Shown piece after piece: positions 53,513 through 63,302 of a stretch of 64,000 bases of DNA. This stretch comes from Pyrinomonadaceae bacterium. GTDB lineage: Bacteria; Acidobacteriota; Blastocatellia; Pyrinomonadales; Pyrinomonadaceae. The translations under genes were made by a program, and so were the position numbers. The stretch spans positions 308,096 to 372,095 of the forward strand of contig JAHCHG010000002.1 of the NCBI GenBank assembly GCA_026129865.1. The letters run 5' to 3'. Each line of letters opens with the position of its first letter. Within the stretch, counting starts at the first letter, position 1. A model generated the notes under the pieces. That model worked only from the letters and a program-made list of their open reading frames with translations, made no database searches and was not told the DNA's origin.

Positions 53513-54910
53513 ATGACAATTCGTTCAAATATCGAAAAAACACTTGATAACGCTGAAAAATTAAACGGATCATTAAATTCATTCTTGAAAATAGATCGCG
53601 ATTACGCTCTTCGCCGTGCGGAGGAATTAGATAATTCCGGCGCGAAACCTGGCGCTCTCCACGGATTTGCCGTTGCAGTAAAGGACAACATCTGCACAAG
53701 TTTTTCGCAGACTTCCTGCGGTTCGAAGATTCTTGGAGATTATCGTCCGCAATATGACGCTACAGCTGTTTCGCGTCTGATCGATGACGGCGCCGTAATC
53801 ATCGGCAAAACGAACATGGACGAGTTTGCAATGGGATCCTCCAATGAAAATTCGGCGTTTGGAAACGTAAAAAATCCGTGGGATCTCGATCGCGTTCCCG
53901 GCGGAAGTTCCGGCGGTTCTGCAGTCGCCGTCGCGTCGGGCGTCGTGCGTGCGAGTCTTGGCTCGGAGACGGGCGGTTCTGTTCGTCAGCCGGCATCTTT
54001 CTGCGGGATAGCGGGTTTGAAACCGACATACGGGCGAATTTCGCGTTACGGATTGGTCGCGTTCGCGTCTTCGCTCGACCAGATCGGGATTTTCGGTCAA
54101 ACCTCCAGAGACATAGCCTCGCTTTTGGGCGTTATTGCCGGACGCGACAAAAACGATTCGACTACTGCGGATGTCGCGGTTTCCGATTATGTTTCCGAGC
54201 TTGATAATGACATTTCCGGAATAAAGATCGGCGTTCCGCGCGCGCTTTTCGGCGAAGGTCTCGATGACGAGGTTAGAAATTCCGTCGAAAATGCGATCGA
54301 AAATTATAGAAAACTTGGTGCTGAGATCGTAGATGTCGAACTTCCGAATTCGAAATATTCGATCGCAGTATATTACATCCTCGCGACTGCCGAAGCCTCG
54401 TCAAATCTTGCAAGATTTGACGGCGTCAGATACGGTTTCCGGGCTGAAGATGCACACGAACTTCGTGAAATGTATATGAAAACCCGAGAAGAAGGATTCG
54501 GAGCCGAAGTTAAAAGGCGGATAATGCTCGGAACTTATGTTCTTTCAAGTGGTTACTACGACGCATATTATTCGAAAGCGCAAAAGGTCAGAACTCTCTT
54601 AAAGAACGATTTTCTTTCCGCGTTTGAGAAATGCGATGCGATCATCACGCCGACCTCGCCGTCGACCGCGTTTAAGATCGGTGAAAAATCGGACGATCCG
54701 CTGTCAATGTATCTGAGCGATATTTACACGGCATCCGCAAATCTCGCGGGAATTCCGGGAATTTCGATTCCGTGCGGACTTTCGTCTGAAGGATTGCCTA
54801 TCGGCGTCCAGCTTTTAGGTCCAGCTTGGTCGGAATCGAAATTGCTGTGTCTGGCAAATCGATTTGAGTCCGAATTCCCGCTTTCGAAAAAACCCGAATA
54901 CTTCGTTTGA
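53513..54910 (+). CDS. gatA: Asp-tRNA(Asn)/Glu-tRNA(Gln) amidotransferase subunit A
   Basis: A 466-residue amidase-signature enzyme that releases ammonia from glutamine or asparagine for tRNA amidation. The catalytic set K57, S132 ([16 protein letters not shown]) and S156 ([12 protein letters not shown]) has exactly the spacing known for GatA. The ATG at 53513 was chosen because the true GatA N-terminus begins there; the frame is open from 53408 but that part is antiparallel to family sense and overlaps the lipoprotein gene. gatB is not in the window. Confidence 0.96.
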   Translation: MTIRSNIEKTLDNAEKLNGSLNSFLKIDRDYALRRAEELDNSGAKPGALHGFAVAVKDNICTSFSQTSCGSKILGDYRPQYDATAVSRLIDDGAVIIGKTNMDEFAMGSSNENSAFGNVKNPWDLDRVPGGSSGGSAVAVASGVVRASLGSETGGSVRQPASFCGIAGLKPTYGRISRYGLVAFASSLDQIGIFGQTSRDIASLLGVIAGRDKNDSTTADVAVSDYVSELDNDISGIKIGVPRALFGEGLDDEVRNSVENAIENYRKLGAEIVDVELPNSKYSIAVYYILATAEASSNLARFDGVRYGFRAEDAHELREMYMKTREEGFGAEVKRRIMLGTYVLSSGYYDAYYSKAQKVRTLLKNDFLSAFEKCDAIITPTSPSTAFKIGEKSDDPLSMYLSDIYTASANLAGIPGISIPCGLSSEGLPIGVQLLGPAWSESKLLCLANRFESEFPLSKKPEYFV

Positions 54911-54991
54911 GCGTTCTGGTTTTGGAGTTTTAACAGGCGAAACTCCTTACGTTTACCGAAAATTTAGGAATTTACGCTAGATCGGAACGCT

Positions 54992-57217
54992 TTATTTCGC
55001 AAGCCTGAGATGCCGAACTTCGTGTTTTTGCGCGGGAATATTGATGATGCTTGAAGGAATGAACTGCTGCCACCTGTCTCGACTTTCGATGAGCTTTAAC
55101 GCTTCCTCCGAGGGAACCGGTCGCGAGAAAAGATAACCTTGTCCATATTCGCATCCCAAGATCCTTAATTGATGGATCTGATGGATCGTTTCGATTCCTT
55201 CGGCTATCACATTCATTCCGAGTGTTTTAGCCAAACCAACGATCGTACGGACGATCTCGCCGTTTTCGGTCCCATTTTCCATCGTACTGACGAATGAACG
55301 GTCGACCTTGAGAGTGTCGATCGGAAAACGGTGAAGATAACTTAAACTTGAATAGCCGGTACCGAAATCGTCAATGCTCAATTGAATGCCTAATGCTTTC
55401 AGCTGTTTTAGCATCGAAGTGACCATTTCCGCATTTTCCATTACGGCGCTTTCGGTAATTTCGAGCTTCAAACATTGCGGTGCTATTCCGGTTTCGACAA
55501 TGATGTTGTGAACCTGACTGACCAGGTCACGATGCGCGAAATGTTTTCCTGAAAGGTTGACACTTAAGACCAACGATTGATTAAGCGTAGAGAGCTTTTG
55601 CCATTCGACCATTTGACGGCAGGTCGATCTAAGCATCCAAAGCGTTATCGGAACGATCAATCCGGTTTCTTCGCTTACCGGTATAAATTCTCCGGGCGGA
55701 ACTAATCCGCGTCGCGGGTGATTCCAGCGTATCAATGCTTCAAAACCAGTTAAAACCAACGAATCAAGGTCGATTATCGGCTGATAATAAGCGCAAAGTT
55801 CGTCGCGGTCGATCGCATATCGAAGGTCGGTTTCAAGCTGAAGCAGAGTAACCGCCCGCGCATGCATCGATTTGTCAAAGATCTCATATTTCCGATTCTT
55901 TTCTTTCGCGTAGTACATAGCAATATCGGCGTCGCGAAGAATATCTTCCGCATCTTCATACGCCGGATCGCTCAGCGCGATTCCGATGCTGACGCCTGTA
56001 AACACTTGCTTTCCGTTCAAAGTAAACGGATCGGACAGCTTGTCGCTGACCAGTTCTGCAAATTTTACAGCACCGTCAACCGAATGGATCTTGTTTAGAA
56101 TTATAGCGAATTCATCGCCGCCGAAACGTGCGACCATATCGCCGTCCGGAATTAGATTTGATAGACGTTTCGCGACGTGAAGGATCAATTTGTCGCCGAT
56201 CGAATGTCCGAGACTTTCGTTGATCGTCTTAAAGCGGTTTAGATCGAGAAACAAAACCGCGAACGGAGCGCCGTTTGTGGTGCGGCTCTTTTCAAGCAAG
56301 AACCTGATCGTTTCGATATAGAGATTTCTGTTCGGAAGATCGGTCAACGCATCGTGAAAAGCGGCGTGTCTGAATTTTTCTTTGCTTTCCCGCAGAGCTT
56401 TGCTGATGCGGTCCTGTTCGTGAATGTGATGTTTTAGTTCTTCGATGTGTTTTTCAGCCTGTTCGGCGCGGTCGCGCTCCGCTGTTTCTGCTTTTGCAGC
56501 ACTTGTCTTTACGTCGTCAACGTAGCGCCGGTAAGTAAGAAAGACCGTCGAAAGTGCGATAATTGCTATCAACGCGAGAACTGCACTAATACTGATTACC
56601 GCGTATAAAATAATTGCAGCGATCAAAACGTTGCAAACGTAGATCACAAGTACATCGAGACTTGTCTGATGCCACTCGTTCCAAATCGAATTTTTTGTTT
56701 TCTTTGCCGTGTAAACCGCTACGAAAAACGAATTAAAAAGAAACTGCGTCGTGGTCATTACCCCGAGCATAGTGGCAACGTGAAGATAATCCAGAGAATT
56801 TACTGCCGCCCGCATATCGCCGAACAACTGCCCTGCTATGGCGGCTGTCGCAAATGTCGTAACCGCCGTGGTAGCACCGTTTAACGCGATCGTGAGGGCT
56901 GAAAGATTAACCCCGCGAAGACGGAGTTTCATGCTCGTTACAAGCGCTTCTGTGACTGCCAGCAAAACGGCAACTTCAGCTCCATAAAGCAAAAGCGCAA
57001 CAAATATCATTGCGTCGGAAATCGAAAGATGAATCTTGGTTCTCGGGAGCTGAAGATGTAGAAAAAGCCCTAAAAAGATCGTAGTGAAAACTAATACACC
57101 GAGTTGAACGTCCAAGGCAGCAGGCGAAAAATTATAGATCGCTTCAATGCAGAAAACCCCGCCAAAAGCCAGGGTAAGCACAGTAAATATTTGAAATATC
57201 CGCTCTTTAGTTGTCAC
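54992..57217 (-). CDS. Membrane GGDEF-EAL protein
   Basis: A 741-residue bifunctional c-di-GMP protein. Residues 1-230 hold about six membrane helices with a new-looking sensory region (MASE-like). A short coiled coil (about 235-275) connects to the GGDEF domain (motif GGDEF at 366-370) and the EAL domain (EAL at 493-495, DDFG at 616-619). Both catalytic motifs are intact. The RxxD inhibitory site before GGDEF is absent (PDGD there). The EAL domain may dominate, with GGDEF acting as a GTP sensor, as in many tandem proteins. It is convergent with gatA. Confidence 0.92.
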   Translation of the reverse strand: MTTKERIFQIFTVLTLAFGGVFCIEAIYNFSPAALDVQLGVLVFTTIFLGLFLHLQLPRTKIHLSISDAMIFVALLLYGAEVAVLLAVTEALVTSMKLRLRGVNLSALTIALNGATTAVTTFATAAIAGQLFGDMRAAVNSLDYLHVATMLGVMTTTQFLFNSFFVAVYTAKKTKNSIWNEWHQTSLDVLVIYVCNVLIAAIILYAVISISAVLALIAIIALSTVFLTYRRYVDDVKTSAAKAETAERDRAEQAEKHIEELKHHIHEQDRISKALRESKEKFRHAAFHDALTDLPNRNLYIETIRFLLEKSRTTNGAPFAVLFLDLNRFKTINESLGHSIGDKLILHVAKRLSNLIPDGDMVARFGGDEFAIILNKIHSVDGAVKFAELVSDKLSDPFTLNGKQVFTGVSIGIALSDPAYEDAEDILRDADIAMYYAKEKNRKYEIFDKSMHARAVTLLQLETDLRYAIDRDELCAYYQPIIDLDSLVLTGFEALIRWNHPRRGLVPPGEFIPVSEETGLIVPITLWMLRSTCRQMVEWQKLSTLNQSLVLSVNLSGKHFAHRDLVSQVHNIIVETGIAPQCLKLEITESAVMENAEMVTSMLKQLKALGIQLSIDDFGTGYSSLSYLHRFPIDTLKVDRSFVSTMENGTENGEIVRTIVGLAKTLGMNVIAEGIETIHQIHQLRILGCEYGQGYLFSRPVPSEEALKLIESRDRWQQFIPSSIINIPAQKHEVRHLRLAK

Positions 57218-57321
57218 GCAGGTTATTTGTGCTGGTTCGAAGGATAGGTTTTTCCGATCTCGGCAATAGTTTTCTGAGAAGAATGGCTGTCAACAAAATG
57301 TCAGATCTGTTGACGTTTGTT

Positions 57322-57327
57322 ATTATA
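57322..57327 (-). promoter_or_regulatory. Candidate -10 box upstream of the GGDEF-EAL gene
   Basis: The minus strand reads TATAAT at 57327-57322, about 105 bases before the ATG at 57217, in an AT-rich stretch. No convincing -35 box is present at 17 bases, so support is weak. Confidence 0.25.
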
Positions 57328-57457
57328 CGTTAAACTTTTTTGAATTACTAGTTAAATTAATAGAAAAATCTGCATTTTTTATTCACAAGCCGGCAGCCGA
57401 ATCTGATTTAAATAAATTGCGTTAACTAACCCACTGCAAACGTCAAACAAGTTTTCA

Positions 57458-59986
57458 TCATTGCATGCCCGCCGTCGAATCGCCGCCTAACATCGATCGC
57501 AATCCGCTTCCAAATGCGGTATCTGAAAGTACGATCCCGTCGCTCATGAGCAATCCGTCGGACATTAACAGACCGTCGCTCATTAGTAACCCATCGCTCA
57601 TCATAAGCCCGCTGCCGAGCGTTTCACTCCAATCGAGAAATGGAGTTCCATCGCTCATGAGAAGACCCTCGGAAACCAGTATCGTGTCGGACATCAGCAA
57701 CCCGTCGGACATTAAAATTCCATCGGACATCAGCATTCCATCAGACATGATCAAGCCGTCGGACAGAACTCTTCCGAGTTCATAGACCTTTTGATAGCGC
57801 ATGATCAACCCGTCGCCGGCGACGATTCCATTGTTTACGATCATTCCTTGCGTCCAACGAATTTGTTCTCCGGCAATGGTCGATGATTCTGCATCGTATT
57901 TAAATGAATTTAGCATCGGAGCGCCGAGCGGGGTCGACGCGCTAAGATCTGTTCGTATCAACCGCGCTAATCGGACGGCGCCTTCGATGTTTACCTCGCC
58001 CGCGCCCTGTTCAAAATGGTTGAATCCGGCAATAGGCTGGGCAGAATACATCAAAGCCATCTTTACGATATTCGGTGTTAAAGTCGGGTTTGCCTCGAGC
58101 ATTAATGCAGCTGCGCCTGCGACAACCGGCGACGCCATCGAGGTACCGGACAAACGCATCAGCCGGGTTTTGTTGTCTCCAAAATCGTGGGTAAGCAGCG
58201 AAGAATCGAGTCCGATCAATTCATTTTGCTTCGACGCTGCGGCAATAATCTTGTTTCCCGGAGCCGAAATATCGGGTTTTACGAGATGATCGTAGTGGCG
58301 AACGCCCTGGGCATCCGTGAAATACGAACGCGTCGGACCGCGGGAGCTGAATGTCGCTATTCTGTCATCGCTTCGTACATCGGTTCCAAAAGTATTAGTT
58401 GCGCCGACGGTTATTACCGTCGGATCGTTGCCCGGCGAATGGATCATTCCGTAGATCTTTCGTCCTTGAAGATCTTTTCCATGATTGCCGGCGGCTGCCA
58501 CAACGACGATTCCGGCAGCGGTTAGCCGGCGGACCGCCCGGCAAAGCGGATCGTTGCGCCATGTTTCGACCGCGGGTGTTCCGAGGCTCATATTTACGAC
58601 CCGAATGTTATATTCGAAACGCTTTTCGATCAGCCAATTTATGGCTGAGATCAAAGATGCAGTCCTGCCGCTTCCGCTGCTGTCTAGAACCTTCAACGAA
58701 ATGATATTTGCAGCGGGAGCGATGCCCTGATAGTTGCCGATCTGATCGATAGACGTTTGGTCGCCAGGTTTGCCTCCGCGTCCGGCAGCGATCGCGGCAA
58801 CATGAGTTCCATGTCCGAATTTATCTTCCGCGCCGCCGCTTATGAATTGTTTGGATTCAACAACTCGCCTGATCGAATTTTCGGGACGATTAGGATCGAT
58901 ACCCGTGAAAGCGTGATGTTCTTCATAGACCGCCGAATCGAGGATCGCAATACCGATACCGCGTCCGGTCAACCCTGCGATATCCGACGCATTCCGCATT
59001 GCAGCAATTCCCGTCGTTGTTTCCAGATGACCGAGTCTTGTAGTCGATCTGACGAGCGAAAGATGTTTTGATCCCTTTAGTTCGCTGACCTGCTCGGCAA
59101 CTCCGATAGGCATTTCTGCCACGATCATTCCGAGATTATCAGCTACGTCAAGAATTATAACTCCCTTCGATTCGAGCAGTTGCCGGAGTTTACGATTCGT
59201 CGCATCGTCAGTTTGAATGATGACTTCTGCGCGTTCGTCCGGCGATCGAGTTCCCATCAGATCGCGAAGATCGGGCGAGATCTTATCCCCGACAAATGGA
59301 TCTGCAAGATCTTTCGCTGTAATATCGAGTTCTACTTTTTGGAAAATATTGACAAGTTCCGGGTCCGTTCCGATCGTTTGTGCGTATTGCACGTTCGATC
59401 CGGATGCAAGAATTCGTATCCCTCCTTCGATCACGAGACTACGCAGCTCTTTAGTTATCTTTTCGCCGATAGAAGCATCGTTTTTTGAAAGAACGTTGAT
59501 GTCATCTATCAAAACGATCGTTTGCTCTTTAGATTCCCTCATCGATCGAAGCGAATTTAAGATCGCTTGTTCCGCCAATGTGCGATCGCCGCTCGCGGCA
59601 AATGCCGCGCGAAGATCCAGCGCGATTATTCGGGCATTTTTAAGGCTCCGGTTTGAGCTGTCTTCCCGAAAACTAAGGGCAAGATTGCCGGCGATTAGAT
59701 CCTGATCGGTCGCGAAATCACCGATCAGAAATGCATTGTTCATTTTCGGCGAGCTCAAAACGGAACTTAATTTGATGAGTTCGGCGTCGATCCCGGAAAC
59801 CGGTAAGATGTCGCCGTTCTCGGCGAACTTTGTAATATCGCGAATCAGAGCCGAATTGACGGTCTTTGCGCTGAAAGATTCTTCCAGGTTTCCGACAATG
59901 TTGCTTTGTCCAAAACTCAGGTTCGCAAAGATCAGGTTTACCAGGAGAATTCCCGAAATGAAGTTTGAGATTTTTCTGCTTTCCAT
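57458..59986 (-). CDS. Secreted subtilisin-like S8 protease with degenerate ClpB-like domain and SDGLLM repeats
   Basis: An 842-residue exported protease. A signal peptide (about 1-27) is followed by a segment (about 47-222) that reads like the first AAA+ domain of ClpB: DILPVSGIDAELIKLSSVL, MNNAFLIGDFATDQD at the Walker A site (89-96, no GKT) and TIVLIDDINVL like Walker B (156-166). An I9-like prodomain (about 250-315) comes next. The S8 domain (about 340-680) has D350, H392 (GHGTHVA), N501 and S616 (GTSMASP). The tail (742-822) is about ten SDGLLM-type hexapeptides. The ATG at 59986 puts the signal peptide at the N-terminus; the frame opens 24 codons earlier. Confidence 0.88.
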   Translation of the reverse strand: MESRKISNFISGILLVNLIFANLSFGQSNIVGNLEESFSAKTVNSALIRDITKFAENGDILPVSGIDAELIKLSSVLSSPKMNNAFLIGDFATDQDLIAGNLALSFREDSSNRSLKNARIIALDLRAAFAASGDRTLAEQAILNSLRSMRESKEQTIVLIDDINVLSKNDASIGEKITKELRSLVIEGGIRILASGSNVQYAQTIGTDPELVNIFQKVELDITAKDLADPFVGDKISPDLRDLMGTRSPDERAEVIIQTDDATNRKLRQLLESKGVIILDVADNLGMIVAEMPIGVAEQVSELKGSKHLSLVRSTTRLGHLETTTGIAAMRNASDIAGLTGRGIGIAILDSAVYEEHHAFTGIDPNRPENSIRRVVESKQFISGGAEDKFGHGTHVAAIAAGRGGKPGDQTSIDQIGNYQGIAPAANIISLKVLDSSGSGRTASLISAINWLIEKRFEYNIRVVNMSLGTPAVETWRNDPLCRAVRRLTAAGIVVVAAAGNHGKDLQGRKIYGMIHSPGNDPTVITVGATNTFGTDVRSDDRIATFSSRGPTRSYFTDAQGVRHYDHLVKPDISAPGNKIIAAASKQNELIGLDSSLLTHDFGDNKTRLMRLSGTSMASPVVAGAAALMLEANPTLTPNIVKMALMYSAQPIAGFNHFEQGAGEVNIEGAVRLARLIRTDLSASTPLGAPMLNSFKYDAESSTIAGEQIRWTQGMIVNNGIVAGDGLIMRYQKVYELGRVLSDGLIMSDGMLMSDGILMSDGLLMSDTILVSEGLLMSDGTPFLDWSETLGSGLMMSDGLLMSDGLLMSDGLLMSDGIVLSDTAFGSGLRSMLGGDSTAGMQ
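57521..57763 (-). repeat. Tandem 18-base repeats encoding SDGLLM hexapeptides
   Basis: About ten units of six codons near the end of the subtilase gene encode SDGLIM, SDGMLM, SDGILM, SDGLLM, SDTILV, SEGLLM, then after a 19-residue break three SDGLLM, SDGIVL and SDT. Units differ mostly at silent positions, so the array is not a very recent expansion. Confidence 0.9.
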
Positions 59987-60028
59987 AAGGTGGTTACTTC
60001 TGTATTCCAAGTTTTTTGGGCATGTTCC

Positions 60029-60093
60029 CGATCTCAAATAGTGCAACGACCGTTCCATTCGATCTCAAATCCGCTAACGGCGGTTTGAGTACG
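60029..60093. promoter_or_regulatory. Operator-like repeats upstream of the subtilase gene
   Basis: CGATCTCAAAT occurs at 60029-60039 and again at 60060-60070, exactly 31 bases apart (about three helical turns). An inverted, imperfect copy (GTTTGAGTACG) lies at 60083-60093. The last two form a hairpin (64-69 plus 71-74 with 80-89, one bulge). They lie 43-107 bases upstream of the ATG at 59986. Confidence 0.4.
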
Positions 60094-60272
60094 AATAATG
60101 GGCGTTTTTTAGAATTTAATTTGAAAGTTTAGCGGGGAAGCATGTCGGGAGCATCGGTCAAAATGATCGGAAGTTCGTTCAAATTGCCCGATTTCCGCCG
60201 GGAGAAATGTAAAAAACACATCTTAATTTCCTAACAAAGGAATGATGTTTCGAACTACAGCAAAGAAAAAGC

Positions 60273-60301
60273 AAAAGGACGAGAATCGATCCCGTCCTTT
60301 T
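60273..60301 (-). terminator. Intrinsic terminator after the oligopeptidase B gene
   Basis: A 9-base stem (AAAAGGACG, 60273-60281, with 60293-60301) has an 11-base loop. On the minus strand it ends in CTTTTGCTTTTTC. It begins 30 bases past the stop at 60332. Confidence 0.7.
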
Positions 60302-60331
60302 ATTCTCGTTTTAGCGTTTATTGTTGATCGT

Positions 60332-62458
60332 TCACTTTTCGATTCCGACCTGCGTGAGTGCGTAAGCGTAATCAAATGCTACTTCCTTAAACCGGTCGTA
60401 ACGTCCGCTTGCACCGCCGTGTCCCGCGCCCATGTTTGTTTTTAGCAGAACGACGCTGTCGTTGGTTTTCATTTCGCGAACTTTCGCAGCGAATTTGGCA
60501 CCTTCCCAATACGGAACCTGGCTGTCGTTCAGCGAAATTTCGATCAGCATATTCGGATAGTTTTGCGCTTTAACGTTATCGTACGGCGAATATTTCCGCA
60601 TATAATCGAACGCTTCTTTTTCATTGGGGTTTCCCCATTCGATCCATTCCTCGGTCGTCAGCGGAAGCGTTTCGTCGAGCATTGTGTTCAAGACATCAAC
60701 GAACGGAACCTGAACGATTGCGGCTTTTATCGAATCGGGCGCCATGTTTACGACTCCGCCCATGAGCATTCCGCCGGCGCTTCCGCCCTGCGCAACGATT
60801 CGGTCGGCAGATGTATACTTGTTTTCCGCGAGCCATTTTGCGCAATCGATAAAATCGTAAAATGTATTCAGTTTTTTGAACATACGACCGTCAAGCCGCC
60901 ATTTTTCGCCGAGTTCGCTGCCGCCGCGGATATGTGCGATCGCGTAGATCATGCCGCGGTCGACCAAACTCAGCCGTGCAACGGAAAATTCCGGCGTCAT
61001 CGAATAGCCGTAAGAGCCGTAAGCATAAAGCAGCATCGGCGCTTTGCCGTCGAGCTTCGTTCCCTTCTTCATCATCAACGAAACTGGAACCTTAATGCCG
61101 TCGCGAGCGGTCGCCCAAACGCGTTTTGTTTCGTATTTCGCCTTATCGTAACCGCCAAGAACTTCCTGCTGTTTCAGGATGGTCGATCTTCCGGTTTTCA
61201 GATCATATTCGTAAGTAGTGCTCGGCGTGATCATCGACGCATATCGATATTGTATCGCGCCGGTTTTGAATTCGGGATTCGTTCCAAGATTTATCGTATA
61301 AACGCCCTCGTCGGTCTTGATCCGTTTTGCTTTGCTTCCGGATGCAAGATCGATAACTTTGAGATATTCCAGTCCGTTTTCGAGTTCCGAAACGATCGCG
61401 TAGCCTTCGAAAAAATTAATGTTTTCGATCTTGATCTTAGGATCGTAGGCAATAAAATCCTTCCAGTTTTTCTCGGAAGGATCCGCGACCGGCGCTTTCA
61501 CAACGCGAAAATTCTCGGCGTTTTTGTTGGTCGTTATATAGAAATCGCCTTTATAATGATCGACCGAATATTCGTGTCCGTCTTCGCGCGGCAAAACAAC
61601 CTTCCAATCGCTCAACGGATCGCCCGCCGTAATGTAACGATATTCACGCGATGTTTTCGCGAAGGCACCGGCGACTATCATTTCGTTATCGCGTGTTTTT
61701 CCGACGCCGATATTGAACAGCGGATCTTTTTCTTCGTATATCAATGCAGTTTCATCGGTACCGACTTTATGCCGGAAAAGTTTGTCCGAACGCTTCGTTT
61801 CCGGATGTTCCTGCACGACAAACAAGTATTTTCCGTCCTTTGACCAAGCCGTGCTCGTAACGCGTTCGATCTTGTCGGGAAGGACCTTTCCTGTTTTCAA
61901 GTCTTTTATCTGCAATGTATATTGACGATAACCGGTCTTATCTGTCGAAAACGCAAGAAAATTTCCGTCTTCGCTGACATCAAATTCACCGATCGAAAAA
62001 TATTCGAGACCTTTTGCCATCTCGTTTTGATCGAGCAGAACCTCTTCGCCCTTGCCATCGCGCGTCTTTGCACGGACATATGTCGGATACTGCTTCCCTT
62101 CTTCGGTTTTTGAGTAATACCAGTAATCACCGAGTTTGTACGGAACGGAAAGATCGGTCTGTTTTATACGACCGATGATCTCATCATAAATATTTGCCGC
62201 AAAATCTTTATGTTTACCCATAAAGCTCTCGGTATATTTATTCTCCGCGGTCAAATATTCTATGATCGCCGGATCTTTCTTATCCGAACGATCCCGCATC
62301 CAGAAATAGTTGTCGGTCAATTCGTATCCGTGAATCTTTAGAACTTTTGGGACTTTTTTTGCGACTGGTGGTTTCATATTTTCTTGCGCAGCGGCGAACG
62401 AAGCGCCGGTAATTATCGTAACAATTGCGAACGAAATTAATTTAATTATTGATCTCAT
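60332..62458 (-). CDS. Oligopeptidase B (S9A prolyl oligopeptidase family), exported
   Basis: A 708-residue serine peptidase. A signal peptide (about residues 1-24, ending AAA) precedes the seven-bladed propeller region (about 75-420, starting HGYELTDNYFWMRD) and the alpha/beta-hydrolase domain. The catalytic serine is in GGSAGGMLMGGVVN, the aspartate probably in the LNDSQVPYWE segment and the histidine in GAGHGGASGRYDRF. The last two segments match oligopeptidase B, which cuts after basic residues in short peptides. It likely works in the periplasm on peptides from the secreted proteases encoded nearby. Confidence 0.92.
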   Translation of the reverse strand: MRSIIKLISFAIVTIITGASFAAAQENMKPPVAKKVPKVLKIHGYELTDNYFWMRDRSDKKDPAIIEYLTAENKYTESFMGKHKDFAANIYDEIIGRIKQTDLSVPYKLGDYWYYSKTEEGKQYPTYVRAKTRDGKGEEVLLDQNEMAKGLEYFSIGEFDVSEDGNFLAFSTDKTGYRQYTLQIKDLKTGKVLPDKIERVTSTAWSKDGKYLFVVQEHPETKRSDKLFRHKVGTDETALIYEEKDPLFNIGVGKTRDNEMIVAGAFAKTSREYRYITAGDPLSDWKVVLPREDGHEYSVDHYKGDFYITTNKNAENFRVVKAPVADPSEKNWKDFIAYDPKIKIENINFFEGYAIVSELENGLEYLKVIDLASGSKAKRIKTDEGVYTINLGTNPEFKTGAIQYRYASMITPSTTYEYDLKTGRSTILKQQEVLGGYDKAKYETKRVWATARDGIKVPVSLMMKKGTKLDGKAPMLLYAYGSYGYSMTPEFSVARLSLVDRGMIYAIAHIRGGSELGEKWRLDGRMFKKLNTFYDFIDCAKWLAENKYTSADRIVAQGGSAGGMLMGGVVNMAPDSIKAAIVQVPFVDVLNTMLDETLPLTTEEWIEWGNPNEKEAFDYMRKYSPYDNVKAQNYPNMLIEISLNDSQVPYWEGAKFAAKVREMKTNDSVVLLKTNMGAGHGGASGRYDRFKEVAFDYAYALTQVGIEK

Positions 62459-62720
62459 TTTGACAAACTCCTTAAAAATTGAAAACGGCGTGTTTTTGAA
62501 TTATACGGCTGAAATGCCCATTTAGTTAAAAAAGTAGTTTTTGCTGCGAAATTCGCCTGCGAACCTATCTTGTAGAAACGACTTCAAATTTATTTCAAAC
62601 ACGATGTTAACATTTTGAGTTCCAAAGCCGTCTATATTAGCAACCGGGAAAGTTATTTGCGATTTTCGGCTGCGCTCCGAAAATTATCGACCAAACTTAC
62701 CGAAACATCTGCGAGCTTTT

Positions 62721-63302
62721 ATGCCGGAAAATGAAATGACAGGAAGCCTTTTTCTGTTCGCCAGCGAAAAAATCGCCGGACGGACGGAAGCTGGGCGCGC
62801 AGGATTGGATCTTGTTGAAAAGGTCTGCAGCGGAGATCAGGCTGCATTCGGCGAGTTTTACAGGGTTTTTGCGCCGATGGTACATGGCATTTTACTTTCA
62901 AAATTGCCGTTTAACGACGCTGAGGACGCAGTTCAGGAAGTGTTTCTTTCCGCCTTTAAGAATTTGCACAGTTTACGCGACAAAAATGCAGTCGGCGCGT
63001 GGCTGGCAATGATCGCCAGAAATCGCGCAGCCGACTTTTACCGAAGTTCGAAGCCGACCGAGGAACTGAACGAAGATTTGCCGGGCAAAAGCGATTATAG
63101 ATCCGAAGCGGATGAGATCTTGCAGGCGATCCGGTCTCTGCCGGAAACTTACAGCGAAACACTTGCGCTTAGACTCGTCGAGGGAATGACCGGACCGGAG
63201 ATCGCCGAAAAGACGAATCTTACACCGGATTCGGTTCGCGTTAATCTTTACCGGGGCATGAAACTTTTGAGGGAAAAGCTCGGAATTGCGGAGTCAAAAT
63301 GA
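62721..63302 (+). CDS. ECF-type RNA polymerase sigma factor
   Basis: A 193-residue sigma factor. Region 2 (about residues 40-100) has AFGEFYRVFAPMVHGIL and the DAEDAVQEVFLSAFKNLHSLRD helix. Region 4 (about 130-185) has LPETYSETLALRLVEGMTGPEIAEKTNLTPDSVRVNLYRGMKLLREKL, the DNA-binding helix-turn-helix. The 30-residue N-terminal extension is longer than usual. Its stop overlaps the start of the next gene by 4 bases, the usual arrangement of a sigma factor with its anti-sigma factor. Confidence 0.93.
   Translation: MPENEMTGSLFLFASEKIAGRTEAGRAGLDLVEKVCSGDQAAFGEFYRVFAPMVHGILLSKLPFNDAEDAVQEVFLSAFKNLHSLRDKNAVGAWLAMIARNRAADFYRSSKPTEELNEDLPGKSDYRSEADEILQAIRSLPETYSETLALRLVEGMTGPEIAEKTNLTPDSVRVNLYRGMKLLREKLGIAESK

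Larger units (their letters stand above)
59987..60331. other. 345-base gene-free region between subtilase and oligopeptidase B genes
   Basis: It contains the operator-like repeats at 60029-60093 and a terminator-type hairpin at 60273-60301. No other gene or RNA is recognised. The first 72 bases form an upstream in-frame extension of the subtilase gene that is judged untranslated. Confidence 0.6.

Noticed and set aside
57521-57763. CRISPR-like array
   Set aside because: The 18-base period has no spacers, stays in frame and encodes the SDGLLM repeats of the subtilase.
60563-61843. A 426-codon open frame on the plus strand
   Set aside because: It is fully antisense to oligopeptidase B, whose catalytic motifs are intact, and its translation is rich in Arg, Phe and Cys with no recognisable domain.
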